Of a stretch of DNA of 64,000 nucleotides, positions 11,625-24,800 are shown piece after piece. The DNA lies in assembly GCA_019914995.1 (NCBI GenBank), contig CM034127.1:5952001-6016000 (forward strand). Direction: 5' to 3'. Origin of the DNA: Acanthochlamys bracteata (Eukaryota; Streptophyta; Magnoliopsida; Pandanales; Velloziaceae). Below the pieces are notes generated by a model. The model worked only from the letters and a program-made list of their open reading frames with translations, was not told the origin of the DNA and did not search any database. The stretch's first letter is position 1; the number at the start of each line of letters is the position of its first letter. A program made the translations under genes and the position numbers.

Positions 11625-13159
11625 CTGTGAAGAAAAAGGTATCGCATAATCAAGAACGAGATTTGAGAAATGCTTGAGGGTACCAGATGCAATGGATAAT
11701 AGCACGACAATAAGTAAACCTAGAAAATAGATGAACGATAAATAAATTTGCGACAAAAGTTTAATCTTTTTACAAGCAAGAAAATGACATCTGGATGATG
11801 ACATGTACCTAGCACACTGTATTAAAGCTTTCAATGGACGCCAAAAGAAGGATGATCAGAAAACCCTACTCCACAAGAGGCAATAGTACAACTACAACAT
11901 CAGCAGTGAAAGGTACATAAAGAACATAATATAGACCTTCCAACCTTTTAATATCTGAATTTAGGGAAGTAAGAAGAAGGCTACTGAATTACCTATGTCA
12001 AACAAGAAAGGAAGCTCATTTGTTAATATAACAACTTAACTTGCTTAGTGAGCCCATCATATAGTTCCAACTACCCTTCAAAGAATCAACATATAAAAGC
12101 TAGTAGGGATGATGAACCTGATTCTAATTACTAATAAATTTGTCACTAATTCATTTTCTAGTAAAAAAATCAAATACGATGTTGTCCCTTAGCACGCAAG
12201 TTTTGGGTCAGAAGAATCTGATCTTTCATTCTTCAAACTGCCTAACCTTGCTGTTTTCCTACCTGAAAGCAAAGCGACATCAGTTCAAAAAGATTGAACT
12301 TCTGTAGATGGCACTTTGATCACACACAAAGATGATTAGAACCTATGGCAATTTATTCTCTAAACTTACACTATCATGACAAATGCAGACAATTTCTGCT
12401 GACAATTTCTAAGTAAAAAAATAGTTAATAAATTACAATAAGACATGCAACCAAAACAGATGGAGGAACACTGTACAGGCATGAGAATCCAAAAGTAGAT
12501 ACTGCAAGGACTAATTAGCAATGTTCTTGTTCTCTTTCTAATAAAGTTATAGCTCGTACTGTTTAGCTTTGTATATGGGGATGTTTGGTAGTACTTTTCA
12601 ACCACTTTTTATTCCAATTTTTTGTTTCATGTTTTTAAATAAACATTTTACAATTAAGCACCACAAAAATATAACTCCAATGATGCAAAAGCAGTTAACA
12701 AAAATATAGGTTGAGGTTGACACAATGTACACAGGCAAAAGCTTCTATTTTCAAGAGAATCATGAAAAGTAAACAAAAAGTCATTTTATCATAGTACTAA
12801 TAGTACAATTTGCTATAGTGCTTCAAAAGATTTCTTTCGAATTGTAAATTCTGCCTTACAAAAAATAAGCATTCAAGTATGAAACTAAGGATATAAGGAA
12901 GCTGTGGTGCTAGGAATTAGTTTCATTGTACTTTAGAAAATATTACACAGAATATTTTTTCCATGCACACCCCTTAGATTCCTATAAAGGCCTCCTAAAG
13001 ACATTAAGTTACATATATATCATACTCTCAGCTTCATTTTACCGGCATCTCATATTTACACTCTTATCCAAGTTTGAGAAACAAAGGGCATCTCCAGGAA
13101 GCCTATCTGACTGCATATGAAAAATTTCACCTTCAACCTACCAAGTACATGGCTTCTTA
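11625..13159. other. Intergenic stretch without supported gene
   Basis: This should hold the missing first exon of the Rab relic if it were intact, but no MGC-type N-terminus was found. At 12575-12610 a GGGGATGTTTGGTAGT string looks like a single transposon end; its partner was not located. Nothing else is supported. Confidence 0.4.
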
Positions 13160-13544
13160 CGCTGTGTTTGGACGAAGAGTTCATAAAAAATTAGAAGTAA
13201 AAAGAAAAAAAGAGATAATAAAAAAAGAAGAAAAGAAAAAAAAAATTATAATAGTGTTTGAATAAATTAATAAACAAAAAAAAGTATAAAATTAAATTGT
13301 ATTTAAATTAAAAGAAGAATTATAAGAGAAAAAACAAAAATACCCTTGTTGGTAAGAGGGAGAGGAGGAAATAATGAAAGCAGAAATAAAAAAATAAGCC
13401 TACTGCGTATGACTTGTTTCTCCCCTTCTCTCCCTCATTCTCTTTCTCTGCCAAACAGTAACTTTTAAAAATAACACAAAATCAAAGAGAATTGATTTTT
13501 CTTCCTCTCCTTTCTCTCTATACCTACTCCATCCAAACACAGCC
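13160..13544. mobile_element. Tourist-like (PIF/Harbinger) MITE
   Basis: The left end CGCTGTGTTTGGACG and the reverse-complemented right end GGCTGTGTTTGGATGG are inverted copies. TTA direct duplications flank both ends (13157-13159 and 13545-13547). The element is 385 bp with a purine-rich left half and a pyrimidine-rich right half and no coding capacity. TTA duplications plus this type of end are diagnostic of Tourist-like elements. Confidence 0.85.
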
Positions 13545-13547
13545 TTA

Positions 13548-15852
13548 GAGTCATCTAGTAGGAAATTTAGCTAGCATAGCAGTTAACGAACATAATCCAA
13601 GATTAGATCGGGTAATTATTTAACACTCCAGCAATCTCCGCCCATTAAGTATATTGTTTCCCCTGCAAAACTCATGATGCAGATGGGGGTAAAAAACTGT
13701 TGCCAGGTAACCAATTTGCCTGAGGATAAGCTTTTCAGGCTGTGACTGGAATAAGGTAGCTCCAAAAGTACTTGCAATTTCCCCATCTGTTAATGTGTCA
13801 TTTTACCAACTACCCATACACGTATAAAATCAAACTCAAAATTGAAACATTAACTAATAGGATAAAATCCCACAGGTTCTTATGTACTAAAACAAAAGGG
13901 CACGAAACTGCACAACTAGACCATCTTCTCTCAATTCCCAAACGAAAGTCTATCTCCTAACATTTCACTCGTGATATAATATGATCTGCTAACAAATGAA
14001 ACAATTTCCAAGAAAAATAACATTACTCAACCAATCATCGGTTTATAAGAGAGAATCTCAACATCAAGCACAAATTGTTCTTCTTATATAGTTTCGCTTC
14101 TTTTTTATTCAAGAATAATTTATAAGCAAAAAGTTTATGCAACACGTAAAATACATTTAAATCTTGCGGCGTCATTTTTTAATTATTTTTTAATAAACTG
14201 TTACGTCTCGTTCAAACCCTTAAACTTACTCGTATGAAATGCTCTAGCCAACTGAACCACGGTTGCTTGGCATAAACCCTCCAGGCTTGATCTGCTCGTC
14301 TCCAGATTCAAATCAAACATTACTTCTACAAAGAAGTAGAAGAAAAACACAAAGATTTTTGCACTAAAACGATATTTTGTCAGAACAATTGTCTTTTATT
14401 AGTTAAAAGGTCGAGACCAAAAATTTCACCGGGACTTGAAGTTCTGTACAAAGCAATTAGAGACCCTCGGCTAAAATAGCCAAGATAAAATAACATGCAA
14501 TGAAATCATTGAACTACAAAAGGTCTCTAATTTACAACATCAGAGTATCAGACAACTACCGGGTATGTTTTATGCAAGACAAAACTAAAGAGATTAAAAT
14601 AAACTGAAATTTGAGAACAAGAATATTCATTGCTCCACCAAACGCATGTATTACATAAGAACTTCTACTCAGCACTGCATTTATTTGTAACTTGCTGCAT
14701 TTTCGTTCAGCATTTTTTGTCAATATTATAACCTCTACAAGACACCAATCCATAAAGCTGAAAAGTGAGCGAATAATTTCAAACAGCATTTACACTTCCT
14801 AAATCATAATTTCAGCCCAAAGTAACACAAAAAAAAAAAAAAGAAAAGAAAATAAGTGAAAAGCTTAATTACACCGCCATTTTCAGCAAGGGGACAAACA
14901 ATTTTGCTGTATAGAGACTGTTACAAACTATGGTCACGGAAAAGGCACGACGAATCTCAAAAAAAAAAAAAAAACAAAAAAAATAATTTCTTGATGGATT
15001 GTCCAAACTCTCCCCCTCAGCAAGGGTTCAACAAAATACCTGCAAAGGTGGTTCAACAAACTAAATTAGAACACTATCAAGATGAGGAAGTCCAGTCGTA
15101 CGATTAACACTTGTCAGTTGCGACTCAATATTCCTCTAGATTTCTTTGGGACACAGCCTGTTTCTTTCTACCTTGGCACGTAAGTTCTATGTACTGTTAA
15201 TGATTTACTTCCATTAAGTCTAAACACAAATGGAGCAGATACTCCTTATGATTGGGGATGGATGAAGCCCCTTCCATTTTCCCTTCTCTAATCCAAAAGC
15301 CCCCAATTATCCTCATGTCAGGCTTCCTGGAGTGACTTCTTTTCATGCGAATCAAGCAAAGATACCTCCACCTTGATCCCTAACTTACCTCAATTAGTAT
15401 GATGAAATACCACGACATCACTAACTAGATTTTGGGAAGTTCTTCCATTGTCTTCTAAATACTAACATCATGCAGAAAATTACGGCATTTTGCAGAAGCT
15501 CACACAATGGTATATCAGTAAAGTATACCATGATCTGTCACCTGGCCAAACAAGTCCAAGTTTGTTCCTAAACAGCCTTTTGAAAGTAATTCCTAAAATC
15601 AGCTAAAGAGTGTAAGAAATAGTAAAACATGTAATCACGTTGCGCCTCCTGCATCACACATATATTGTCATAAGCCTTGGCAAGAGATAAGAACAATTAT
15701 TGAAATGAAAGTGAGAATATATTGGGCATGTACCTGAATCAATGTTACAAGGGAAGTGATATTGACGAGATGCTCATTTACTTCCACAGAACCCTCGTGA
15801 CAGCTTCTAGAATTTACAGTTAGCTTCCTACTTTATATTATGTTGGTAGTGG
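13548..15852. other. Downstream flank of VPS54, probably including its 3' UTR
   Basis: No coding exon is recognised between the VPS54 stop (15853-15855) and the MITE at 13160. Poly-A runs occur near 14829 and 14957. The right part probably holds the VPS54 3' untranslated region, whose end I cannot place. A SINE relic lies at about 14170-14285. Confidence 0.4.
14170..14285 (-). mobile_element. tRNA-derived SINE relic
   Basis: On the minus strand an A-box-like TGGTTCAGTTGG (14248-14259) is followed about 30 bp later by a B-box-like GGGTTTGAACG (14209-14219), the spacing of an internal RNA polymerase III promoter. An A-rich stretch follows. No target duplications were identified, so the ends are approximate. 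Confidence 0.45.
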
Positions 15853-18800
15853 TTAATTGACTCTGGCTCCAAATCTCTCAGCCAAAAATTCATCAAGCAA
15901 ACCAAAGTTTGGTATCTCAACGGTAGTATCATCCGAAGGCAACTTGTGAATGCATCCAAGAATATGTTGCACATCACGACATAACCTGTAGCATTAAGAC
16001 AACAGGATGAGAACAACATGATTTCCATTCACAAAGAACACACAAGTGAATGTGACAAAATAGAAGTATACCTGTTATTAGCTTGGGGTGTGGTAACATC
16101 AAGATTTGAAAATGCTTCTGAAATATGTGAATGAAATAATTGAACCACTTGTCTGCATGAAAGAGACAACCAAACAAGGATCAAATAAATGGTAGGATAT
16201 CAGTATGATAGATCCAATTACATGTAGATTTCCATAGTAACTTATGACAGGATATCTGTAACTAAGTTGGATGAATCAAGTGCATAGTAATGACGAAGTA
16301 AAACTTCCAACAATAATCATTAACACTGTACATAACAGAACCTTAGGATTGTCTGCTAATTGACATCAAAATGCACCCATTTTAAATGCAGAGTGTGTGC
16401 TATACCTTTACCTCTCAACTCCTAAAGTGAAGTCCTATTTCTTATTCTCAAAACTCTTTCCTTAATCAATACTTAATTTACCAAAGAAAAATATGCAAGA
16501 CCAGTTCCTTTAACATCATCAACTAGCATTATATCCTTTCTTCATTCCTTCTGTTGTCATACTGCATTCAAGAGGATTGAACAAATGCAATAACAGAACT
16601 AGAGACACCACCATAAAGGATAGAGAGCTCAGTATGTCCTCCGTTAAAAATATTTCATTACAGCTCCTTAACCCAGTTCGATCAATTAACTCAAATTAAG
16701 AACAACAAAGAGCAGAACATCAAATTAAGAACAACAAAGAGCAGAACACTTGCACGCGCAGCAGGGTCCAGAGTGATATTATGGCGTATAGCTTAGGGGC
16801 TGTTTAGTTAATAAGGAAGTGAAGGAATCACATTTCTGCAAAAAGTTTCACTTCCTCCGTTTTAGGCATTTAGTTGTGTGGAAAACGGAAGTAAATTTTC
16901 TCGCACTTCTTTAGAAAAGATTTGTATTGATTTTGAATAGACCGACTTTGGAAGCTTTTTAATCCGAAGTAGATCACTTCCATAGAAATAAAATATTATA
17001 ATAATAAAATAATTCTATTACAATATAATAACAACACAATTACTTAATATTCATCAGAAAACTATTAAGATAGTAATATTAGTTTATTGCTACTAACTTT
17101 TGTCATTATTTAATATAAATTGCTATTAAAGTAGGTAATAATTACTAAAGAAAATTTTAATTTTCATTATAAAGAAATATGAATATCTTATATATAGGAT
17201 AGGATATAAGCACATGCCATTCTTATAGGCACACTTATGCACATGCTGGGCACACTTATGCACATGCCGGCCAAAAGAAGATCTCCAAATTTAATCTTTA
17301 TAGTTGAATATGAAGAATAATAAATTGAAAACATGAAGACAAAATTCCAACTCAATCAGAATACGAATCGACCTACTCTATCAAAACTTTTGACCAAAAT
17401 AAAATAAAAACGAAATACATATATATTTTGTCAATTTTTACTTTTTGTATCATTTTGATCAAGAATCTTGAGGTCGGTTTGTATTCCGATTAAGCTGAAT
17501 TTTGTCGACATGCTCCTAACTTATGATTATTCATATCCAACGGTGGATATTAGATTTGAAAATCTCGCCGACATGTGCACACATGTGCCCTTAAAATTGC
17601 ATGTGCCTAGATTATATCTCCTTATATATTTATAAATTAACTTCAAAACATAATTAACAATAAACTTATATAATTTCACACATAATTCACAAAAACAAAT
17701 TATATAAATACTACAAAATTACCAACTATATGACTATTTAATAGTTTAATCATTTTTATACATCATACTTAATATATTTAATGATTTATATTGCAGAACT
17801 TATAAATAAAAAGTTTCATTTTATTAAGAATATTACATTCATTGTTTGATTATGTCATAAAAATGTAATATATTTCAAATATACAAATTAAATAATATCA
17901 TGACATCACTATATTATAAATTATATAAAATTTTAAAATTTATTTACAATAATAGTTAAATAAATAATAGTAATTACACGTCAACGTCCACTCACCACTT
18001 TTATGCAACAAAACAAACTCAATTCTAATTTCCTATCACTTTTTAGCACTTAAGTACTCACTTCTCACACCACATTTCGCTATGACTAAAGAGGCCTTTA
18101 CACATTATCTTCACAAAGAATCACAAGTCGTACTATTTACTTCCTTCACAAAATTGTAAGACATTCAAATTGGAAAATAACTTTTTTAGCCAAGATGTGT
18201 CAAGAGACTCGGAAGCAAAATGTGCTGGGTATAGAAAGCACACCAAATAGACACCCGGAAAGAATTTTAGAACCCAACAAGAAATTATGTCCAAGCGGAT
18301 AGCCCATTGATTCAGGTAACTGCAAGGCTGACACTTCTCTCCACATTTATGGATGAACTAACTCTACTAATTTATACCATGAGAAGCATTTTACACCACA
18401 TGCCACTCAAATCTTAAAACCCTACCTCAAATTCGAAGGGTTAATTAGAGAACATCCAATAATATGGGTTAGTATCGTAATCGTTTGCAGAGGTTCATGA
18501 AAATGTTTCCAAGAAAAAACGCTTCTTCAATGCAAGAATTAAACACACACGGCAACATATATGAAATTATTTGCACAAATTTCTCAACATTCTATGGAAA
18601 CTTAAGAAAGTTCCTACCAGTACAACTGGGAGTAAAAGACCTCACCTGAATATCTCGTGGACATCAACCTCTAGTAGCGTTTGTGACAGAATACGATGAA
18701 GATATGTAACTTCCTGGAGAAGAACAAAAGGAATCTCCCAATTAGTGTAATGAGTCCAAAAAGGCGTACTAGAAAAGGGTTTCTGTTTAAATACTAAAAT

Positions 18801-21800
18801 ATCATGCTAGTTATATTTCTAAAACGATCATTATGTTAGAAAGACTAATAATCTTAGTATCAACAAGTAGATACAGCAAATCATAACTTTCTTATATCTA
18901 ACAATATACTGTCTTAACAAAGGTTTGCCAAAGGGAAAGAGCTGCCCAAGCAAACTCTTGGTGAGTCGACAAGCATAACAAATGCCTGATATAAACATCA
19001 AGAAGGTACACTTTTCCACTCTCCAAAGCATAGCCAGTATAAGGGCCCAAGAATGTGCTCAGGCATATAGCTATCTCTCGTTTACTTGTAAAAATGTTTT
19101 AGGTCTTTATCAAGCACTTAGGTAACTCGGTGGCCGATTAACTGCAGGAGAACTGTTCTCATTGTTGCTACACTGCATGCCTCATTCCTTAATCTTCTTT
19201 GTTTTACGACCAATCAACTACCCACAAAGCATGCCTATTTTCCTCCTCTCAGTGACATCCTTCCTGGTGGCTGAGGTCACGAGAAGACTTGGTCACTAGG
19301 GTACCACCAGAATAGATTGTCTAACCTGCTATAGGTGTAAAGCCACCTCCCAGTGATGCTGCTATGTGCTATCACCACTTGGATCCACAGGTAAAGAAAA
19401 TACCCTAAAATTTCACCAAACATCAACTGCCAATGGACATCATAAACGCAACTCAGAGGTACTAATACTATCCATTAGCGAATCATCTGGGTGGTCACTT
19501 GTATCGTTTACACTTTACCATGCAGCTTGGACACAGAATCTGTTCTGCTCTATGTATGAGCCATTTCATGCTCAACCAACATGAACAGAGAACGATAAGC
19601 AAGATAGGGTGCACAACAATACATGAATGAAACTATTGAATTTAGATTGAACTCAATGGTTACTTGCATTGCATTTAAACAGCTCTCTTTGATGTTTGTT
19701 TCGACAGTGAGGTGATTCGGTAATACACCCCCACTGTCATCTCTAACGTACCAACCATCAGTATAGCTTGGATCCTAAGGACCAACAGGCAAAAAATTAA
19801 AAATAGGTAGAAACTACAGACTAATGTTATTTCAGGAGTGTGCCTATTAGAAGCTTAAATGAGTCTGGCAAATAGACTCCAATAACAAGAAAAGGCAACA
19901 AAGTAGCAAAATATACTAACCTTGGTGACTGATCGGGCAAACTGACTCGGTTGAGGGTCGTTATCCTCTGGACCATTCCAACTTTCAACAATTTGTGGCA
20001 GCTTGCGAAGGTTAGCCAACAATCTTTCCCTCATTATTTGAACTAGTTTTGTGTGGATTTCATCTCGGTGGATCCTGTAATCCTGTTGCACTCAAAGACA
20101 TTAGCAACAGGTTACAATACGAAACAGACTTCAAAGAAATGCAGGTATATAAGAAACAGTCTCCCGTAACATTGGTGCTTGCTCGTAAAAAGTAAAGTAA
20201 AGCACACACATTTGTATACACCAAAAATGTTTATGAAGCATACCGAGTAGACATGCACATGGTTATAAATTGAAAAGAGTAGTAATGAGTGAAATAGCTT
20301 TTACTATATAATAAGTGATATATATATTAAATTTGTGTATCTATTTAACTTTTTTACTTTAATATATTTCTGTGAACAAATTAATTTCTCAATATCTTTT
20401 TTAGTAATAATGAATATTTTACATAATAGCAAATTAATATTTTACATTAATAGTGGAATTTTTCAATTCTTTACGGGCAAAAAATGTTCGAAAATGAAGG
20501 ATACAGGAGAAACTTTCAAATTCTCTTGAGACAAAATGTCATTTGGAAATAAACCGGGCGCTGCTTATTTCTAAAAATTACGTTTGTAACTTATTGAAAA
20601 AGCTGAAATAAGTGGCTAATTTTGCGAAAAAAGCATTGCATTCAAACATCATAAAACACTGTGCAGAGCTTATAAACGGCTTCGGCAAATAAGCACAAAA
20701 CTTAGCAAAAATTCAATCAAGTTCTCCCTGTATATGTACAAGGCAGTAATGATATTAAGCAATACAAACTACAAAGCCAAAAAAATTACTTGCAAACAAC
20801 GGCACATCAATTATATACACATATACACATGCCCATTTACAATTGCCCAATCAAGCCACAATTACCCCATGTTTTTTACAAGGAAATGACGCATTTGCCT
20901 TCTGCATCTCTGATCATTTGATTGAATCACAACCATCCGGTCAAGCGATCAAACGGCTATTAAAAAGAACAGTTCGCGAGAACGTCCAATGAGGGGAGTG
21001 CATGAAACTTGCTCACTTTTTAATCCATATACATGAAATTTGATCATGATCTCTAATTTGCACTTTCGAAGTTTCATTTTTTAACATGGTTTCTAGCTTC
21101 CATGTATTACCCTTTGATTATCATATAGTTCTTTATGGAGCAATAAAACAGAACAGAATCTTCTCATATTATTTTCTTAAGATGTTTTAATGCTCTATAT
21201 CATATCTAACTGTTCGTCTTTTGCATTTGGTTGCCTTACCATAAAAATCCAACCGATAATATTCAGGCCTCAATCCTACTGGTAGGATTTTAGCATCACT
21301 CTCTATATATATTTTAATATTAGCAAAACATGAAGAGTAGGCTCTAATGATTCCAACAATCAAGAATCAACATTACAAAAGTATCAAAGTTCATTATCAC
21401 TATATTAACATGATTTTCACACACAACAAACAGTCCAAATTAACCGTCCCAGTTCTCAAATTAAGAGGTAAAACAAAAGGAGAGGAGTGACTTGAAAATT
21501 TTTTTTGATCATCTGGAATTCATTCAGTGCGCATACTATACAATGAAGTACTAGATAGATATGCAGGCTATAGAGCCAAACACACACCAGCCAACTGTAT
21601 GGATGCTTACAATCATAAGAATCAACTCAAGCAAACTTCCACTCTTTTCCCTACATTAACATGATGCTTTGTGCTGTATGTGTCCAAACCATCTAATGTT
21701 CTCAAATTGAGAGGCGACAAAAAAAAAAGAGATGAGCCATAGGCCTATAGAATGAGCTATATACATCATAGTATTTCAGACAAAACATGTTTAAATGGTT

Positions 21801-24800
21801 TTATAGCTTTTCAAAAATGCGGGTATATGCTTGAAAACAATATGTAGAGTAATGCACCCATGTCCCAAGAGATGATATCCATTTTAACTTCATTAAATGA
21901 AAATTAGGGCAGAAAAAGATGACTAATATGAAACTCATCATTCACGACTGTAATACTGCAAGACCTAGACAGTGCTGACCCAAGCTCTCTCAAGTGATAG
22001 TCCAAGCCATCTCAAGTTATATTTCAAGACAATCAATGATTACATTGTTTTAATATATCCCTACCTAGAGTAGCACCCTCTTTTACACAATAAGATAATC
22101 AAGGAATCAACAAAAGCATTAAAAGGAAAGTAAGCCAAAGCCTACATGTCTTTGCTCTGATGTGCATGAAAGCTGAGATGGAGGCTAAAATTAAGATGAA
22201 AGTTGAGAGGTTGTAGCAAGTTAAACATATGATATATTAAGGCCTCATTAGGGCAGGCAGCTTATTCCTGAGTAAGTCAGGCCCGAACCAAACTAACGTT
22301 CAGAATGTCACCCAAAGGTGGATCAAACTCCCCATGCAAGTCTCACTGAGGCAGGCCTGTAAGTTACCCTTAAGTACAAGCTCTTGTTCTCCTATCCTAA
22401 GGTTAGTGATGACCGAAGCATTGATGCGGAACAATCACTCATGCAAACCACGGAGCCCTTTTTCTTTAACAGGAAGGATTTGAAACAACTCAACCTATGG
22501 TTGTCCACATTTTATCTGTGGTTGGGTAAAGGATTGCTATGCTGGCAGCCAAACGCCCAAAACAACAAAGTTGTTATATCTTTATGACATAATCAAATAC
22601 ATAGTACTCTGCATAGAAGACCCAGAAAAGTTGCAAATGAAAATAAATATAAATAACTCCACATACCTGTGCTACTCTATCTATCTCAGCCTGCAACACC
22701 CCTTTGCGCGAATCAGGAATATTTAGAAAGAGAACTCCCCGAATATCTGCATTGCATGGAAAAGCATATGATTTTGGAGTATAATAATAAACTTGATGCA
22801 CTGAAAAATTTTTAAGTTAAAGTTTGTTCTCAGATAAAACATCATCGTATTTCCCATGGCAGCATTACAATATATAGAATGAATGACACAACTTTCCCAA
22901 AAATACCACAACCTAAGTATGGTGCATACCCTATCAAAAGGAGTACAATTTGCAAATTTGAATATACTCAATATAGCACCAAGATACTTGATAAAAATTG
23001 GCAGAAAACATAACAGTGAGTTAAAGGTCCCAAAATTGCATAGTTGCAGCTCGAAAGAATTTACAACTTACATCATCCTTGCATGTGTACTAGCAATAGA
23101 AACTCTAATGACTGCCCTCATTTGTAACATCAAATACACTATTTTTAAAATAATTACTTGATTGTTTCTCATAATATGTGCTTGCTCTGGTTTCATGCCA
23201 ACACAGAATTTATCTCATATTCATCTTCTCCAAAGAAATGCCAGTAAATACTTGATTGTTTTCTCATAATATGTGCTTGCTCTGGATTTACAAAAAAAAT
23301 GCATCTCCTGTTCATTTTCTCCAAAGAATACCTACTTCTATTAAAAAGCTATAAAAACAAAGAATAACTCAGGATTAATGGCATGCCCCTTTAATTTAAT
23401 ACGTTTATTCAAGTTGTTATTTTTTAAGTATCGATTGTACTTTGTTTCTATTTATTCTAGTGTCACACACTTTTAAGGTGCTAAGCAAAATGCGTACTAA
23501 TAAATTCAAAAACCGAAATACAGAAAATCAGAGAAACTTAGTGTCAAAGCGGCAAGTTGATAGCAAACAAAGCATAGTCACTTATAGATTAATAGGATAA
23601 AAATTAAACATAAATTAATGAATACTTGGAGGAATGTGAGATATGATTAAAAAAATGAAAAATTAAGCATTTCATATTCCAAAAAACGGTCTGGTGGACA
23701 CTCAACGAGAAACCCAAAAAAAATTAATGAAACAGAGAGCCGCAAATCTGACTTGTCTCCAAAAGTATGTCAGTGACACAAATCTAAAATCAAGTCAAGC
23801 AAAAGCCATACAATTACAAACATGGCTCAGAGTAGAGTGCCAATTGCACCAAAAGCATGCATACTTGCATCTTTCGAAAAGGTGCATCAATTCTTAATAA
23901 TTTAATTTCATAAAAGAAATTTTCATAGTTCATCTTGAGAATTGCAAGATATTGGCAAATTAAATAAATTTTAACAATTAAAACTCCCCAAATTCTTGTG
24001 GAAAGTCTCATAGTAAGAATTATTTCGTTGACGGTTCAACTACAAGGGGTTTACTAGTTTTACAAATTTTACTTGTTTGTGAGTATCTAAACTTTTTCTA
24101 GTTGGTTCATTCATAGTTTTCAGTCTTTTAGATGATTTCTCAAATTATCCTACAAACTCAAAATTTTATATATCACACACTTCCGCGTGTTAACTAACAA
24201 AGTGTATGACCTTCTTACTTTTTCCTCGTTGCCTTGCGAGTAAAGTCCAGTTGAATTGCTTGAAATTTTTAGCCGAGGCATGTTAGTAACTTTATTTAAA
24301 GTTTACTACTATCTCTTTTTCAATATAAGTAACAAAGGGGTTTAAATCTCTAAAAATTGAATTTAGTGTAAAACTAAGGAAATTGAAAATACGTAAATGT
24401 TTTGGCAACTTATGTTAATAGATGAAACTTCTAGAATAAATTATAAAGATAAAACTTCTCTAAAAACAAAAATTTTATGAAAAAAAATAACATAAAAGTA
24501 TTAAAACCCAACCCATGACGCTATGTACTATTGGTGCAGCCTAACTTAAAAAACTGCTTTTGTGAAGGATACTCCTTAACAAGAAGAGGTAAATTCTTTT
24601 CATTTAAAAGAACTAGACTTTTTACCAAATATCGCATTTTTTCATTTCTGTGCATTTAAGTTGTTGTAGACCTCTACAACTAATTCAACTGTAGAGAATC
24701 CAAAACCATAACACAAGAAACCATTTATGATAATTGAGCTCCTATTATAAAATGCTTTCTTATATAAAAACCTATTAAAGATATTACGTAATAATTGAGT

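Noticed and set aside
12575-12610. Left end of another TIR element (GGGGATGTTTGGTAGT)
   Set aside because: No matching inverted end was found within the next kilobase, so no element is claimed.
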